This document shows positions 11,768 to 23,042 of a DNA stretch of 64,000 nucleotides, piece after piece; the first letter of the stretch is position 1, and each line of letters opens with the position of its first letter. The stretch comes from Asterias amurensis. Taxonomy: Eukaryota; Echinodermata; Asteroidea; Forcipulatida; Asteriidae. The notes under the pieces were generated by a model that searched no databases, had not been told where the DNA came from, and worked only from the letters and a program-made list of their open reading frames with translations. The translations under genes were made by a program, and so were the position numbers. The DNA is taken from positions 1,524,001 through 1,588,000 of the forward strand of contig NC_092665.1 of NCBI RefSeq assembly GCF_032118995.1. Reading direction: 5' to 3'.

Positions 11768-11865
11768 CAATTTGGGTTGGCGGTATAACACCATGTGTGT
11801 TTCTACTTGCCAGGTAGATTTTGTTCTTTAGAGAACTGTCTTGCTTTATATTCTACTTTAGGGCC
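11768..11865 (+). mobile_element. Family C/D 5' half-copy
   Basis: TTTGGGTTGGCGGTATAACA through TACTTGCCAGGTAG and CTGTCTTGCTTTAT matches the left arm of the full copy at 32691-32962. The right arm and tail are missing. Confidence 0.6.
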
Positions 11866-13607
11866 TATCCATGGGCCTACTAATGATTTCTCGTGAAATT
11901 TATAAACTAACTTTCAGTATCAGTTTCAGATTATTTCGTACGTCCCGTCTCTATAGTTAATTTATTGTTCAATGGTCTCATGTAAAAATGGCAAGTCCCT
12001 TACTTCTAGAGCCATGAGGCTCGTCCGCTACCTCATTTAAATGTTAGGATTATCATGGTAGAAAGCTAGTGTAGAAAATGACGGGTTTAGTACTATTCAC
12101 ATGACAGCAATTTAACTGGGGTCCCTTGTTTAATTATTGTAGAATGGTTGTAAAATGTAGCAATGATTGAAAAGATTTTGCAAGAGAACTTTTTAGAAAC
12201 AAAAAATTGTCCTTTCACACGAGGTACATTTTTATAAAATCGAAAAGAAATCACTGTGACATTTGAGCAAGGGACTTTGTTAAATTGCTCCTGTGTAAAA
12301 GGGGCTTTGGGCAAACTTTAAATCAGTTACAGATTGTGACATTTCCAATTTTAGAATGACCGCGTGCACTTCCTTAGTTGCAGATAACTCCCATTTTCTG
12401 GTTGGCAGACAAAATTCGACTCGACCCCATGTTTTGTCACCTCGTACCTATAACGTCGAACCCAGAATCCTACCAGTGTGAAATCATACGATACTGTCAT
12501 TGTTTATTTATCATTCTCTGTTAGTTACTGAGTGCCGCGACAGCTGCTTGGAAGGCGATGACGTGTCCAGCAGATAAAATTGCCCCCCCCCCCCCACGAA
12601 TTCCCTTTCCTCGTTCCCCGAATATCCCCTACAGGTGAAAACAATCGCCATGGCTACCGTAATGGACGATGAACAAAAACAAACAAGTAGGCTTAGGCCT
12701 ATACATGACGTTACTTCACCATTTTTTTTTTTTATTTATTTATTTATTTTTTTTTTTTTTCGGGAGGGGGGGCTTTAATGTTGTAAACAAACTTGTGTTC
12801 AAACCGTCCTTTCTCTATGTACCAATTACCAAATAATAGACGATGCTCCCTCAAAGAAGGAAGAAAATAGCCTCATCCCCGCTTAAACCACAGAGGAAAA
12901 TAATGCTCAAGCAAATCAAACCGCACTGATTGATTCTGTGCAAATATTTACGCCGGTGGATTTTATCCTTATTATTGAGCACTACTGCAAAGTACATGTA
13001 CTTCTTTTATAATTAGTTGTGTGGACACAGATCAGGATTAAAGGCTTTGTTATACCCGCATTGGGATTAGTCTAACGCCAAACAATTAATTTAAAGACAA
13101 CTTTGCACAGGGTGCGTTAACGCATTAATTGCCGATATGCTAAACATGGCCATAAATTAAACACCGCTTCCCTCTTCCTTCTGGCAGACAACATCTTGTT
13201 TATTCGACGGCGCAAACCACCAAATGATGGCTGGATCAAAAGTTTGATGAAGCTCCATTGTGAAATGATATCAGTAGAAATTTACAATTTCCTCATCTAT
13301 ATGTGCCCTTTAGTTCAGGATAAAGTTTTTTGTAGTGGAGGTGTATTGGACCATGAAGATTTTTACAACTCCATGATTGGACTATTATAAATGTATAAAC
13401 CTCAGGTCCCTTGTAAATCATCTGTCTCAAATCATCACAGATGACGGAAACACAATACACACCGGTGCCACCAATCCCTTCCGGAGCCTTTCTTCCTCAT
13501 CAATTTTAAATGAGCATTTCTTTTCGAAGGTGTGATTGAACGTCCGTCGACATCAAGTCGTGAAAAACGTGTTAAACCGCTTCATCCATGAACTGTTAAT
13601 GTAAGGG
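11866..13607. other. No gene seen, low-complexity tracts
   Basis: Contains an H-like fragment at about 12205-12315 (CCTTTCACACGAGG..GTGTAAAAGGGGC), a C tract near 12583-12595 and a T-rich/G-rich stretch at 12720-12775. The 64-codon plus frame at 13196 has no supporting signal. Confidence 0.4.
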
Positions 13608-13745
13608 GTTTGGGTACTTTGTGTACGACATCAAACATAAGAGTCCACAGATTTACGTGTAACCAACACGGTTTAAAGAAAATAATGATGATAGAAAGCT
13701 TCCCTTAAAGTAATACTTGCTGAGGTTTTGTTGTTTTGTTTAGAA
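13608..13745 (+). mobile_element. Family G half-copy
   Basis: GGGTACTTTGTG, TCCACAGATTTACGTG and GATAGAAAGCTTCCCTT match the left arm of the complete foldback at 26473-26895. Confidence 0.6.
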
Positions 13746-13794
13746 ATGAAACGAATTTATATATTTACTTGTTTTTGTTTATAATGTTTGGATT

Positions 13795-13860
13795 GGTTTG
13801 TTATTATTGACAGTTAATCCTCAATGTAGTTTAGCTGACATCCCTTGCTTTATTTCAGCA
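13795..13860 (+). repeat. Short dispersed repeat, AGTTTAGCTGACATCCCTT
   Basis: Shares TTATTGACAGTTAATCCTC and AGTTTAGCTGACATCCCTT with 18280-18345. Each copy precedes more MITE-like sequence, so it may be the end of a longer unrecognised element. Confidence 0.5.
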
Positions 13861-14049
13861 AGGTTGTGAATTATTGTTGCAAACAAAAATTTCCGCCCGG
13901 ACCCCCCAGAGGCATACGGGCGTGCTGACACGACCAATCGGCCCCTTCTTGGTCCCGAGAGATCTCAAAGAACCGCGATACCGAGTTGAGCGATAAAAGT
14001 GAAGTGTCCACGTAGCCACAAATCCATGACTAATACTCTCCTCATGTAC

Positions 14050-14214
14050 CTTTTCGAAACCACGGCTTCGGCTTTGGATTCGGCTTCAGGCTCCCTCCGC
14101 TCGTCTGAAGCCCTGAACCCGTTCGCAAAGCACGCTCATTTTTGTCAAAACAACCGCGGGGCCAGGCTAGCGCGAGTTGGTTCTGGAGCCGAAGCCGTGG
14201 TTTCAAAAAGGCCT
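14050..14214. mobile_element. Foldback element, AACCACGGCTTCGGCT ends
   Basis: The left end CGAAACCACGGCTTCGGCTT pairs with the right end GAGCCGAAGCCGTGGTTTCA. The interior has a second pair, GGCTTCAGGCT and complement. Non-coding. The open frames on both strands come from the symmetry. Confidence 0.7.
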
Positions 14215-14381
14215 TTTGGGTTATGTGTGCTTTAAAAAAAAAAGACAGGACTGGTCTCCTGACTGCCACACTTAAATTATTCAGTGGTGAAATGCAATCA
14301 CGTAGATGCTCTCATTAAAATTGTATGTTGCGATCTCGAGGCCACCAGAGTTGGACCGTGGTGTAAAACTATAGTCATTAA

Positions 14382-16106
14382 TTCAGGGGTTGCCCTTAAC
14401 TTTTTTTTCAACTGGCCAGCAGGACCAGTTGGCTTGATTTTTCACTGGTCCGCCACGTTTTTGACTGGTCCGTCAATTTTTGTATATTTTTTTTAAACTA
14501 AAAGTATACTGTTGTATACCAACTACTCGATTTCCGATCGTCGCTATTTCAAAATTCAACATGAATTGCAACGTCAACTTAACTGCACTGGAAGCCATAC
14601 TTAATTTATGTGTACCAAGTTATTGTGTTCGTAAGGGGGCTCACTAATTTGAGAGTATTTTTCTTTTAAAATATGTAAACAATAATATTATTAAAGTTAA
14701 GTTAAAAACAGGTCAAATTATTTGTCAGAGCAAATGGGAAAATTTAATATGATCTTTATTTAGGTAGTTTTTTTAGTTCACGGTTTATTGTAAGCACTCG
14801 ACATCCAAGTATTCCTAAGTAAGAAGAACTTTTTTATGATTTTTTTTTTTTAGTGTTTTACTTAACAAAAAAAAACACTTTAAAACCGACTGTTAAAAAT
14901 ATCAAATTAACTTTTTATGTATTGCCTTCAAATCTACGGTGGGGAGGGTTACGTGCAATCGCTCAAGTTATTTTATCATGTATAAACATTGCCTATTTGT
15001 ATTTTTAATAAGTATTCATAAACATAATACATCGTACCGATAACCGAAGTTCCCAAAATCTTCCCACTTTCGTCCAGAAAATTAAACCCCCCAAAAGGTA
15101 GACATGAAAATAGTTGCAACATCCATGAAGAAGCATATGAGTTTTACGGTATTTTTTTTTCAATTATACCGGCGTCTGTTTTGTGAACAAAACTTTCATT
15201 TAAAAGTAGCAAAAACAACTGCGCCTTTGTTTAACCATGGAGGAATAAACTAGTTTATTCCTCCATGGTTTAACCATGGAGGTATTGCATTCTAGAACCC
15301 AAGTCTTTCTTGAAATCAACCCGCAAAAAAACCCAAACAACCGCGCATTATATTTGACCATAAAACCATGGAGCAAAACTAGATCACCCACCAATCGCCG
15401 CAAAAAACAAACCCCAAATAACAAAAAAAAATTAAGCAAAATCAGGACGGAAGAACCTTACTAAACACAATTAAATACTCCTTTTTGCTCATCCAGAGTA
15501 TTGTAACTTGGTAATTTTTGTTGAATGAGGCCTCACCGTCTCGCTGGTTTTTCGTAAACACGCTAGACTCTAATTCCCACACGGAAATCTGCTCCGTTGT
15601 CGACGACCATACTGCTGACAGAATGTGTTTTGCTTTGTGGTCTTTTGTCAAGGCGATTGAAGCTAGTTTTGTAAGCTATCGCGTACTTTCACCAATAGAG
15701 GGCGTCTATTCCCACGCTATCGAATATTCTGAAACGCCCTCTAGCGTTCAATGTTTCTTACACTTTTTGCCACACGTGAACTAATACAAAGACTACGAGC
15801 CTTTGCGTTGCATGATGGGATTTTGCGCTGTGTGCACATGTGTATGCGTGATCGTCGGAAGTTTGCTAGCGTTCAGCGGCACTTCGAGTGATTTTTTTTA
15901 CGATTTATCCAAACCTTAAGTGAATGTTTTTACGTTTTATTCGAGCCTAAAAATATTTTAAAAATAGTCATAGTTCTGTAGTACCGCTGCCGATATTTTT
16001 GACTGGTCAGCCGGACCAGTTGGCAAAGGGTTTCAGCTGGTCCGACGCGATTTCTAATGGCATTTGGCCAGCGGACCAGCGTTAATGTCGAACCCTGAAT
16101 TATATG
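14382..16106. mobile_element. 1.7-kb non-autonomous DNA element with CAGGG ends
   Basis: The left end AATTCAGGGGTTGCCCTTAA is followed by CTGGCCAGCAGGACCAGTTG. The right end has GGCCAGCGGACCAGCGTTAA then GTCGAACCCTGAATT. The ACTGGTCCGCC motif repeats near both ends as subterminal repeats. No transposase frame is visible. CAGGG-type ends with subterminal repeats suggest the hAT group, but the target duplication is ambiguous because AATT is palindromic. A micro-hairpin is inserted at 15235-15268. Confidence 0.6.
15235..15268. repeat. Micro-hairpin insertion, 34 bp
   Basis: A perfect inverted repeat, CCATGGAGGAATAAA / CTAG / TTTATTCCTCCATGG. TTTAA flanks it at 15230-15234 and 15269-15273, a 5-bp target duplication. 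The sequence just after the second TTTAA also begins CCATGGAGG. Confidence 0.8.
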
Positions 16107-16601
16107 GATTGTTTGTTTGCCTACGGTGAAGTTTTGTTCCTTCCAGGTTATAGGCGTAGCCATCTTGTTTGTCCTTCTATTCAAACCCGTGTAACCAAAC
16201 CGAGGCTTGAAGGGGAAGTAGTCAGTAGTCAACTTTGCCGATGTGACAATAGGGTATGTTGCATTATTTTGTTACATGTATTTCACTTGAATTGAGCGAA
16301 ATAACACTCAAAACTAATGTTGTCAACAACAAAACAAAATGGTCGCTCACTTTTTTTTAAACTGGCAATATATCCGTTGATGACATTTTAACCACAACCT
16401 TGGGTACGTTCACACGAGTAGCTATCTCTGCTAACTTCAAAGTTTCACATTTCGTGACTCACGGGCCAAATTGGATGTGAATTACAATCATAACATAGAA
16501 ATTAGTAGTAAAAACACAAAGAAAAATGCAGGAATTTCAAACAATATTATTAAAAAACACAGGCCTGTAGTTTTGGGCTGGATGGGGAAATTTATGAGAA
16601 T

Positions 16602-16602
16602 T

Positions 16603-16636
<34 letters not shown>

Positions 16637-16642
16637 GGGGGG
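16602..16642 (+). repeat. Poly-T then poly-G tract
   Basis: About 32 T residues followed by 7 G residues. Similar T-G or C-A compound homopolymers occur near 12.75, 37.2, 43.6, 45.0, 45.9 and 46.37 kb. Assembly length at such tracts is unreliable. Confidence 0.8.
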
Positions 16643-16990
16643 CATATAGTTTAATACTGACTGTTCTTAATGGCTCCTCATGAACCTTCATATTATAATA
16701 GAGATTTCCAGCCAATCGCACCGAATTGCCAAACAAAAACATAAATGATGTAACTAGCGCAATCCACTTGCCATTCAGTTAAGGTGCCGTGTCTTAGTCA
16801 ATAGTAGTAGTACCTTGCCCAAGTAATACAAATAATATTATTATCTAAACTATTTATGTGACGTCCCTTTAATGTTTAAAGTGTAGATTGTTTTTATGAA
16901 TCTACACTTAGGCCTACTGCAGATTCGTTACGAATATACAGTTGAGTTTGAGTGAAGATTCATTACAAAATTAATAATAATATTCTCCTT

Positions 16991-17383
16991 AAAGGCACTG
17001 GACACTACTGGTCATTAATACTCAAGTAATTGTTAGCATATAATTACTTGGTAACAAACAGTGGAGAGATAGCTGTTGATGTTATAAAACGTTGTGAGAA
17101 ACGGGTCCCTCTGAAGTGACGTAGTTTTCGCGAAAGAAGTAATTTTTCACGAATTTAATTTTGGGACCTCAGAATTAGATTGTGAGGTCCCGAAATCAAG
17201 CATCTGATAGCACACAAAACTTCGCGTGTCAAGGTTGTTTTTCTTCTATTATTATCCCGCAAGTTCAAAGAACATTGAGCTCAAATTTTCACAGGTTTGT
17301 TTAATATTTTGTGCATTATTATTATGTTGAGAAACATCGAGTGAGAAGACTTCTTTGACAATTACCAAAGGTGTCACATGCAC
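16991..17383 (+). mobile_element. Family A MITE, diverged
   Basis: AAAGGCACTGGACACTACTG at the left, TTGACAATTACCAAAGGTGT at the right, with the central GGGACCTCAGA..GTGAGGTCCC hairpin. More diverged than the 11.35 and 19.09 kb copies. Confidence 0.75.
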
Positions 17384-18409
17384 TCAGTGTATACCGTTCT
17401 CCTACCTTATCTTGAAGGGAATGTATACGATTGTAATTGGAACCCGCTGTTTGTTTCAATCCTAGACAGTTGTCATAAACAAACCTGTGTGAAAAATTTA
17501 ATTTCAGATGGTGGTGGTTTTTTTTTCTCTTTTAGATATCGCCAATAATCTGGAGCGGTTATGTTCACACAGCAAGAGTAATTATTTTCAGTACCGCTTC
17601 TCATATTCGAGTTTGAGACAAATAATTAGACCCACCAACTGATCAAAATGTGAGAGTTTGATGCACCCAGAATGTGCCGGAATTATGTTAGTCACCTTTA
17701 ACTGGAAAATCTCTGCACCTGAGCAACGTACTAAATAATTCACCCGAATCGTATTTGAAAATGTATTACTTATGCTCATTTAATAATGTGTTTATTATTA
17801 TCCGAAGTTTTACTCAGAAAACTGTTTTCCTTGTCGTTTATTGTTTACAGTTGGTACCTTATATATTGTTAACAACATGTTAAACGTGTATCCCTGTTGA
17901 AATAATGGATAACATGTAGTCAGCTTACCAAACTTTATCCGATAATAATTGATTGAGTTGATGACACAACAAAAAGGAAGTGTTTTACAAATTGAATAAA
18001 ACAGGATGTAAGTGAAACAATGACATGGAAACTGATAACTCTGATTAGTGACTTACCAAATTGAGCTTTTGCAACATTACTCGGGAAGCCATTACCATGT
18101 TATTTTGAAAGCACACGTACACCACCAGTTGAAATTCATTTCCCATTATTATACGTAAAAGAAAACGCAAGCAAACCATGCATTTGGATTGGATTCTGAC
18201 GTCCTCATGTTATGTTCTTTTCATTTGGCCAGCGGCAAATAATGATCTGTTTCTATACTTGGTTTTTTTTTTCACAAAATGTTTAGACTGGTTTTTATTG
18301 TAGACAATAAACCCTCGCTGCAGTTTAGCTGACATCCCTTGTGAATTTTTGCAAATTGCATGGTGTGAAGGGACAACTGTCTAAGATCCCCTGTGGAATG
18401 CCATCAAAT
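17384..18409. other. No gene or recognised repeat
   Basis: AT-rich sequence without a supportable exon. The only feature noted is the 18280-18345 segment shared with 13795-13860. Confidence 0.4.
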
Positions 18410-18565
18410 GTCATTAGCCCTTTTCACACGAACAGCTGTTTAGCAGGGTTCTCTTGCTTTAATTGTAGCCCGGTTGTGAAATTCTGCTGGTGTGAAAGGT
18501 TTACTCTGTCCATGGTCTGTCCAAGGTCCCTTGTGAAACCTTCTCACACATTGCTCAAATTTGTG
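18410..18565. mobile_element. Family H element, CCCTTTTCACACGA
   Basis: GCCCTTTTCACACGAACAGC at the left, a mid GTGTGAAAGG, and a final CCTTGTGAAACCTTCTCACA. The GCAAGGT..CCCTTGC and TTCACACGA motifs are shared with 27.66-27.83 and 12.2-12.3 kb. Confidence 0.45.
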
Positions 18566-19093
18566 GCGATGAACATTGGTTGTTGTTTTTTCGTCGTGTG
18601 ACAAAAAGATCGACCTACTCGATAAAGTGCAATCATTTGTTTATTTCAATAATAACTTTTTGCATTGTAACTTTATTAATTCGTAACAGATGGATGTGCT
18701 GAACGGATTATTCCTGGGTCAAGGTCATCAATTCGGCAGACTTGAGTCACGTCTAGACTCGCTCGTGCGCGATTACGTATTAAAAAGTGTAACTGACAGG
18801 CTAAGCTCTCTGGGTCGTTTGACTCATTTTACGAAGGAACCTTTTCTCTTTAAACTGCTTGTTTAACCACAATTAGAAGAAAAAAACACGCTGCATTTGG
18901 ACTGAACGAGGCGTCCTACAACCACGTGACCACAGTTGTGTGGTCTGTTTTTATTAAAACTGTAGAAAAATCCGAAGAAAAGAAATAAAAAACCAAAAAA
19001 CTTCCCCTTCAATTTCAGATTTTGTTTAGAGGCAACAACAATAACAGCAGCAACAGAGAAAACATAAGAAAACAAAGCAAAATGTACGTCCTT

Positions 19094-19476
19094 AAAGGCA
19101 GTGGACACTATTGGTAATTACTCAAAATAATTATTAGCATAAAACCTTTCTTGGGGATGTAATGGGGAGAGGCTGGTGGTATAAAATATTGTGAGAAACA
19201 GCTCCCTCTGAAGTGCCATAGTTTTCGAGAAAGAAGTAATTTTCCATGAATTTGATTTCGAGACCTCAAGTTTAGAACTTGAGGTCTTGAAATCAACCGT
19301 CTAAACGCACACAACTTCGTGTGACAAGGGTGTTTTCTTCTTTCATTATTATCTCGCAACTTTGATGACAGATTGAGCTCAAATTTTCACAGGTTTGTTA
19401 TTTTATGCATATGTTGAGATACACCAACTGTGAAGGCTAGTCTTTGACAATTACCAATAGTGTCCACTGCCTTAAA
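19094..19476 (+). mobile_element. Family A MITE, full length
   Basis: AAAGGCAGTGGACACTATTG..CCAATAGTGTCCACTGCCTT, with long inverted terminal matches (GGTAATTAC / GACAATTACC) and the central GAGACCTCAAG/CTTGAGGTCT hairpin. The best-preserved copy. Confidence 0.88.
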
Positions 19477-19589
19477 ACATAAGAGTATATGCTTACGAAC
19501 AATAAAACAATTTTTTTAGTAATTGTTTGTCACGATTTATATGTAAAAAAAATTATATAAAGTTGTTTGGGGGGCTGACTCCGCCTACC

Positions 19590-19842
19590 CCTTTTGTGAC
19601 GTCAATCGAGGCAGACTTTGCCTGCAATGCGTATAGTAAACACACGTGCAAAGTACATGTACGTCCAAGTCGTGAGTTGGTACATTTCAAAAAGTGTTTT
19701 TCTGCATTCAGCAGCAATACACCTGGTCGGCATTGCCAGAAAAAAAAACCTTACAAACTCACGACTTGGTCCGTACATGTACTTTGCAATTGTGTTTACT
19801 CTACGCATTACAGGCAAAGTCTGCCTCGATTGACGTCACGAA
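19590..19842. mobile_element. Foldback element with TGACGTCAATCGAGG ends
   Basis: A palindrome of roughly 245 bp. TGACGTCAATCGAGGCAGAC, then CAAAGTACATGTACGTCC and AAGTCGTGAGTT, is mirrored by ACTCACGACTTGGTCC, GTACATGTACTTTGCAA and GTCTGCCTCGATTGACGTCA. A perfect CRE octamer (TGACGTCA) sits at both ends. Confidence 0.75.
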
Positions 19843-21248
19843 CAGCGCCCTCTCGGGTCGGGGTCTACTCTTAATTTGTAAATAACATAAGAACTGATTT
19901 TTTAAAACCTTAGTTAACTGTTTATTCACATTCCACTCATCAAAACACATATATTAGTGACAAAGGCTTTATTTTTTATATTAGTGACAAAAGCTTTATT
20001 TTGAAAAAATACCACTTCCAGGTGACTTTAATTCCCGCTTCATGGTTTTAAAAATAATATGCATTTGGTACCAGTTTAATTTTGGCTCTAGCGGGTTTTA
20101 AGTCCATTCTGGGTGGGCTTCGGGGATCACATATGACCTTGTCTTGTTTTTTTTTTTTTTTTTTTTTTTTTTAAATATGTCCCTGCCAGCCTGCCTCCTG
20201 TATTTTATGATGTCTTGTGATTGGGGTGGGGGATGTGGACGACCAAAGCTTTGCTGGAGACTGTTATGTGATTTTCTGTGCCTGCCTCACGTCTCGTTCG
20301 CCGCACCGCGCCGTCAAGTGCAGCTTTTCACGCTATGCAATGCCGGCTGGTCTGCGCCCTATGGGCATTGCACGATGGGTTCAAAGCCACGGTGCCATTG
20401 CTGCTTAGGCTGGTTATACCCAACCGGAAATCCCACAGGAGTCGATACTGACCTAGTCGGCACCATACGGGATGCTTCAATTAATAAAACATCAAGTTCA
20501 TTAATTTTGGGTTGACACCATGTACTTCTGACAAGTTGAAGTGCTTGGAGTTCAAAAATACTACAGGCAAGTTGGTCAAAATCTGTTTGATTTTGGGGTT
20601 GGTGTTTGTTTGTTGGTTATGTGTACTTGTTGTTTGTTATGGTGTTGGTTTGTGTGTCTGTTGGTAGGGTTGGTTGGTTGGTTGGTTTGGTTTGGTTGGC
20701 TGGTTGGTTGATTGGTTAGTTAGGTTGTTGGTCATTTTTGTTTGCTTTTTTTTAGTTTATTTTTTATTTTGGGGTGTTTGTTTGTTGGTGTATTTGTTGC
20801 GGTATTTGTTTGTTAGTTCGTTTGTTGGGTGTGGGGTTTATGTAGAGTGTGCTTTGCTTTTTCTAAACACGTGTGGCGTCTTTACAGATTTGTTTACTTT
20901 CCTAATTTATTGATTACATTTTATGAAGGGTATGCCCAAAAGAGTTAACGGTTTGTGTCGCATCATTTAGACCCTTCATTCTAGTATAAAACATAAATAA
21001 TAAATAAGTGCTGATTATTGTTAAATAATCTACTGTGCCTTCTTGCTAAATTCACTTCAAACTTTATAGCGGCATATTTTTTGTTCGGTTATTAATGGCA
21101 TACATTGGTGACCTTTAAATCACAGCCACATTATTCCTAGTTGTTGCTTTCCTTGTGTAGCATAGACCAATGGGTCCTAACTTCCAATACCCCCCCCCCC
21201 CCTTCCCCTCCTTCCCATGCCTGCGTTTCCTAAATGCCAAGGTTGTCC
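19843..21248. other. No gene seen, T-rich and GT-rich tracts
   Basis: Contains a short direct duplication (TTAGTGACAAAGGCTTTATTTT at about 19953 and 19981, one mismatch), a poly-T run at 20146-20172, and the GT-rich array listed separately. The 123-codon frame at 20144 starts in poly-T and is not supported. Confidence 0.4.
20590..20840 (+). repeat. GT-rich simple repeat, (GGTT)n-like
   Basis: Irregular runs of GGTTGGTTGGTT with GTTTGTTGG interruptions over about 250 bp, strand-asymmetric (no C). It explains the Val/Leu/Trp-rich frame across it. Confidence 0.75.
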
Positions 21249-21546
21249 TTAAACGGCACTGGATACCCGGCCTTGGCATGTCAAAGACCAGTCTTTTCAC
21301 TTTGTGTAGCTCAACATATGCACAAAATAACAAACCTGTGAAAACTTGGGCTTAATTATTGGTCATCGAAGGTGCAAGCGAATAATGAAAGAAAAGCACT
21401 CATGTTTACCTGTTTCGCAAAAACTACGTTACTTGCACATTTTGATAGTATTTACAACTGTTATACTATTATCAGCTCTCCATTGCTCGTTACCAGGTAA
21501 AATATTTGATATTAAGATTATTTTGAGTAATTATCAATTATGTCCA
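21249..21546 (-). mobile_element. Family A MITE, inverted, truncated
   Basis: Reverse orientation: CAAAGACCAGTCTTTTCAC and CAAAATAACAAACCTGTGAA early, TTTTGAGTAATTATCAATT at the end. The central hairpin region is deleted. It abuts an F element, as if F had inserted at its end. Confidence 0.65.
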
Positions 21547-21725
21547 GCCGTCGATTTAACCAAACTCTTCGCATAACTTAGGATTAATCTTAGGACTTGG
21601 ATGAGTTCAGTTCTTATCAGAAGGACGAAGGTGACGTTAGGACGCATTGAACCCATCCTAAGTTAGGACGAGTTAACTCATCCTTCAACTCGAGATAGGA
21701 TTGATCCGCGTTTCGTGAAATCGGC
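21547..21725. mobile_element. Family F foldback element
   Basis: GCCGTCGATTTAACCAAACT at the left, GTGAAATCGGC at the right. The interior repeats CTTAGGATTAATCTTAGG and CCTAAGTTAGGACGAGTT in both orientations. Same family as 33751-33898 and 63546-63692. Confidence 0.65.
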
Positions 21726-21736
21726 TTCATTGCATT

Positions 21737-22115
21737 TAAAGGAACACGTTGCCTTGGATCGGTCGAGTTGGTCTTTAAAAATCGTTCTGTAACCGTTTGT
21801 TGTAAAATGTATGGTTAGAAAGATATTGTAAAAGTAGAATACAATGATCTACACAAATATGCCTCGAAATTGCATGGTTTACTTTTTACCCTGTCGACTA
21901 ACACGGTCGGCCAGTTATGGGAGTCGACTCCCATAAATGGCCGACCGTGATAGTTCGCGACGTAAAAGGAAAACCGTGCAGTTTCGAGTGATACTTGTGT
22001 GGATCATTATATTCTACTTTTAAAACATCTTTCTAACCATATTCATTTCATAACAAACGGTTTCAAACGCTTTTAATAGACCAACTCGTCCGATCCAAGG
22101 CAACGTGTTCCTTTA
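21737..22115. mobile_element. Family B foldback element
   Basis: Ends TAAAGGAACACGTTGCCTTG and CAAGGCAACGTGTTCCTTTA. The two halves mirror each other throughout, meeting at GGGAGTCGACTCCC inside GGCCATTTATGG-type arms. About 379 bp and non-coding. ATT lies on both sides. Confidence 0.85.
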
Positions 22116-22289
22116 AATTGAACTCTAAGACGCAGACGTGGGAGACCCATGGCGTTTGTGACCGGGGTCAGACATACTCTGATAACGGGGGAAGTATGGT
22201 ATCGTTTGACAACCTGCTTGGGGTGCTAGTACATGGCCTACAGTCTGTATTGGAAGTATGTTAAAGCATGGAGCTATACATGGTTGAAG

Positions 22290-23042
22290 GCATTGCATTA
22301 TTGGTTTACTGAAAATTACTGTTGGCACAAAACTTACTTGGTTTTATGGTTTTAACGAGCAATGGAGAGCTGTTGATTATAATATAAATCATTGTGAGAA
22401 ACTGCTCCCTCTGAAGTGACGTTGTTTTTGAGAAAAAGTATTATGTATCACCAAAATAAATATTTGAATTGTATTCGAGACCTCACCTGAGGTCTAGAAT
22501 TCAAGGCATCTTTTTCTTCCATTTTTCTCTCGCAACTTCGACGATCAATTGAGTTCAAATATTATAGGTTTGTTATTTTATGCATGTTGAGATTAAAGGA
22601 AACGTTGCCTTGGATCGGTCGAGTTGGTCTTTAAAAAGCGTATGTATTCGTTTGTTATAGAATGCATATGATTAGAAAGATATTTTAAAAGTAGAATATA
22701 ATGATCCACACAAGTATCATTAGAAATTGCGTGGTTTTCCTTTTACCTCGTCGACAAACACGGTCGGCTATTTATGGGAGTCAATTTTTTGACTCCCATA
22801 AATGGCCGACCGTGTTACTTCGCAAAGTAAAAGGAAAACCACGCAATTTCGAGGCAAATGTGTATGGATCATTGTATTCTACTTTTTAAACAACTTGCTT
22901 ACCATATGCATTTTATAACAAACGGTTACAAACGCTTTTCAAAGACCAACTCGACCGATCCAAGGCAACGTGTTCCTTTAAGATACACTATAAGTACGAA
23001 TACTGATCTTTGACAATTACCAATGTGTCCTATGCCTTTAAA
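22290..23042 (+). mobile_element. Family A MITE split by a B element
   Basis: The left part (TATTGG.., GAAACTGCTCCCTCTGAAG) runs to 22593. The right part (GATACACTATAAGTACGAAT, TTTGACAATTACCAATGTGT) resumes at 22981. Comparing with intact copies shows AGAT duplicated at the B insertion. Confidence 0.8.
22594..22980. mobile_element. Family B foldback inside family A
   Basis: TAAAGGAAACGTTGCC..GGCAACGTGTTCCTTTA with near-complete internal symmetry. AGAT precedes (22590-22593) and follows (22981-22984), and uninterrupted A copies read TTGAGATACAC, so a 4-bp target duplication is directly inferable. Confidence 0.88.

Noticed and set aside
16471-16742. Frames of 70-84 codons on both strands across the poly-T/poly-G tract
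   Set aside because: Homopolymer-driven (runs of Phe or Lys). No gene signal.
20144-20515. 123-codon plus-strand frame
   Set aside because: It begins inside a poly-T tract, and the overlapping frame is also open. No motif seen.
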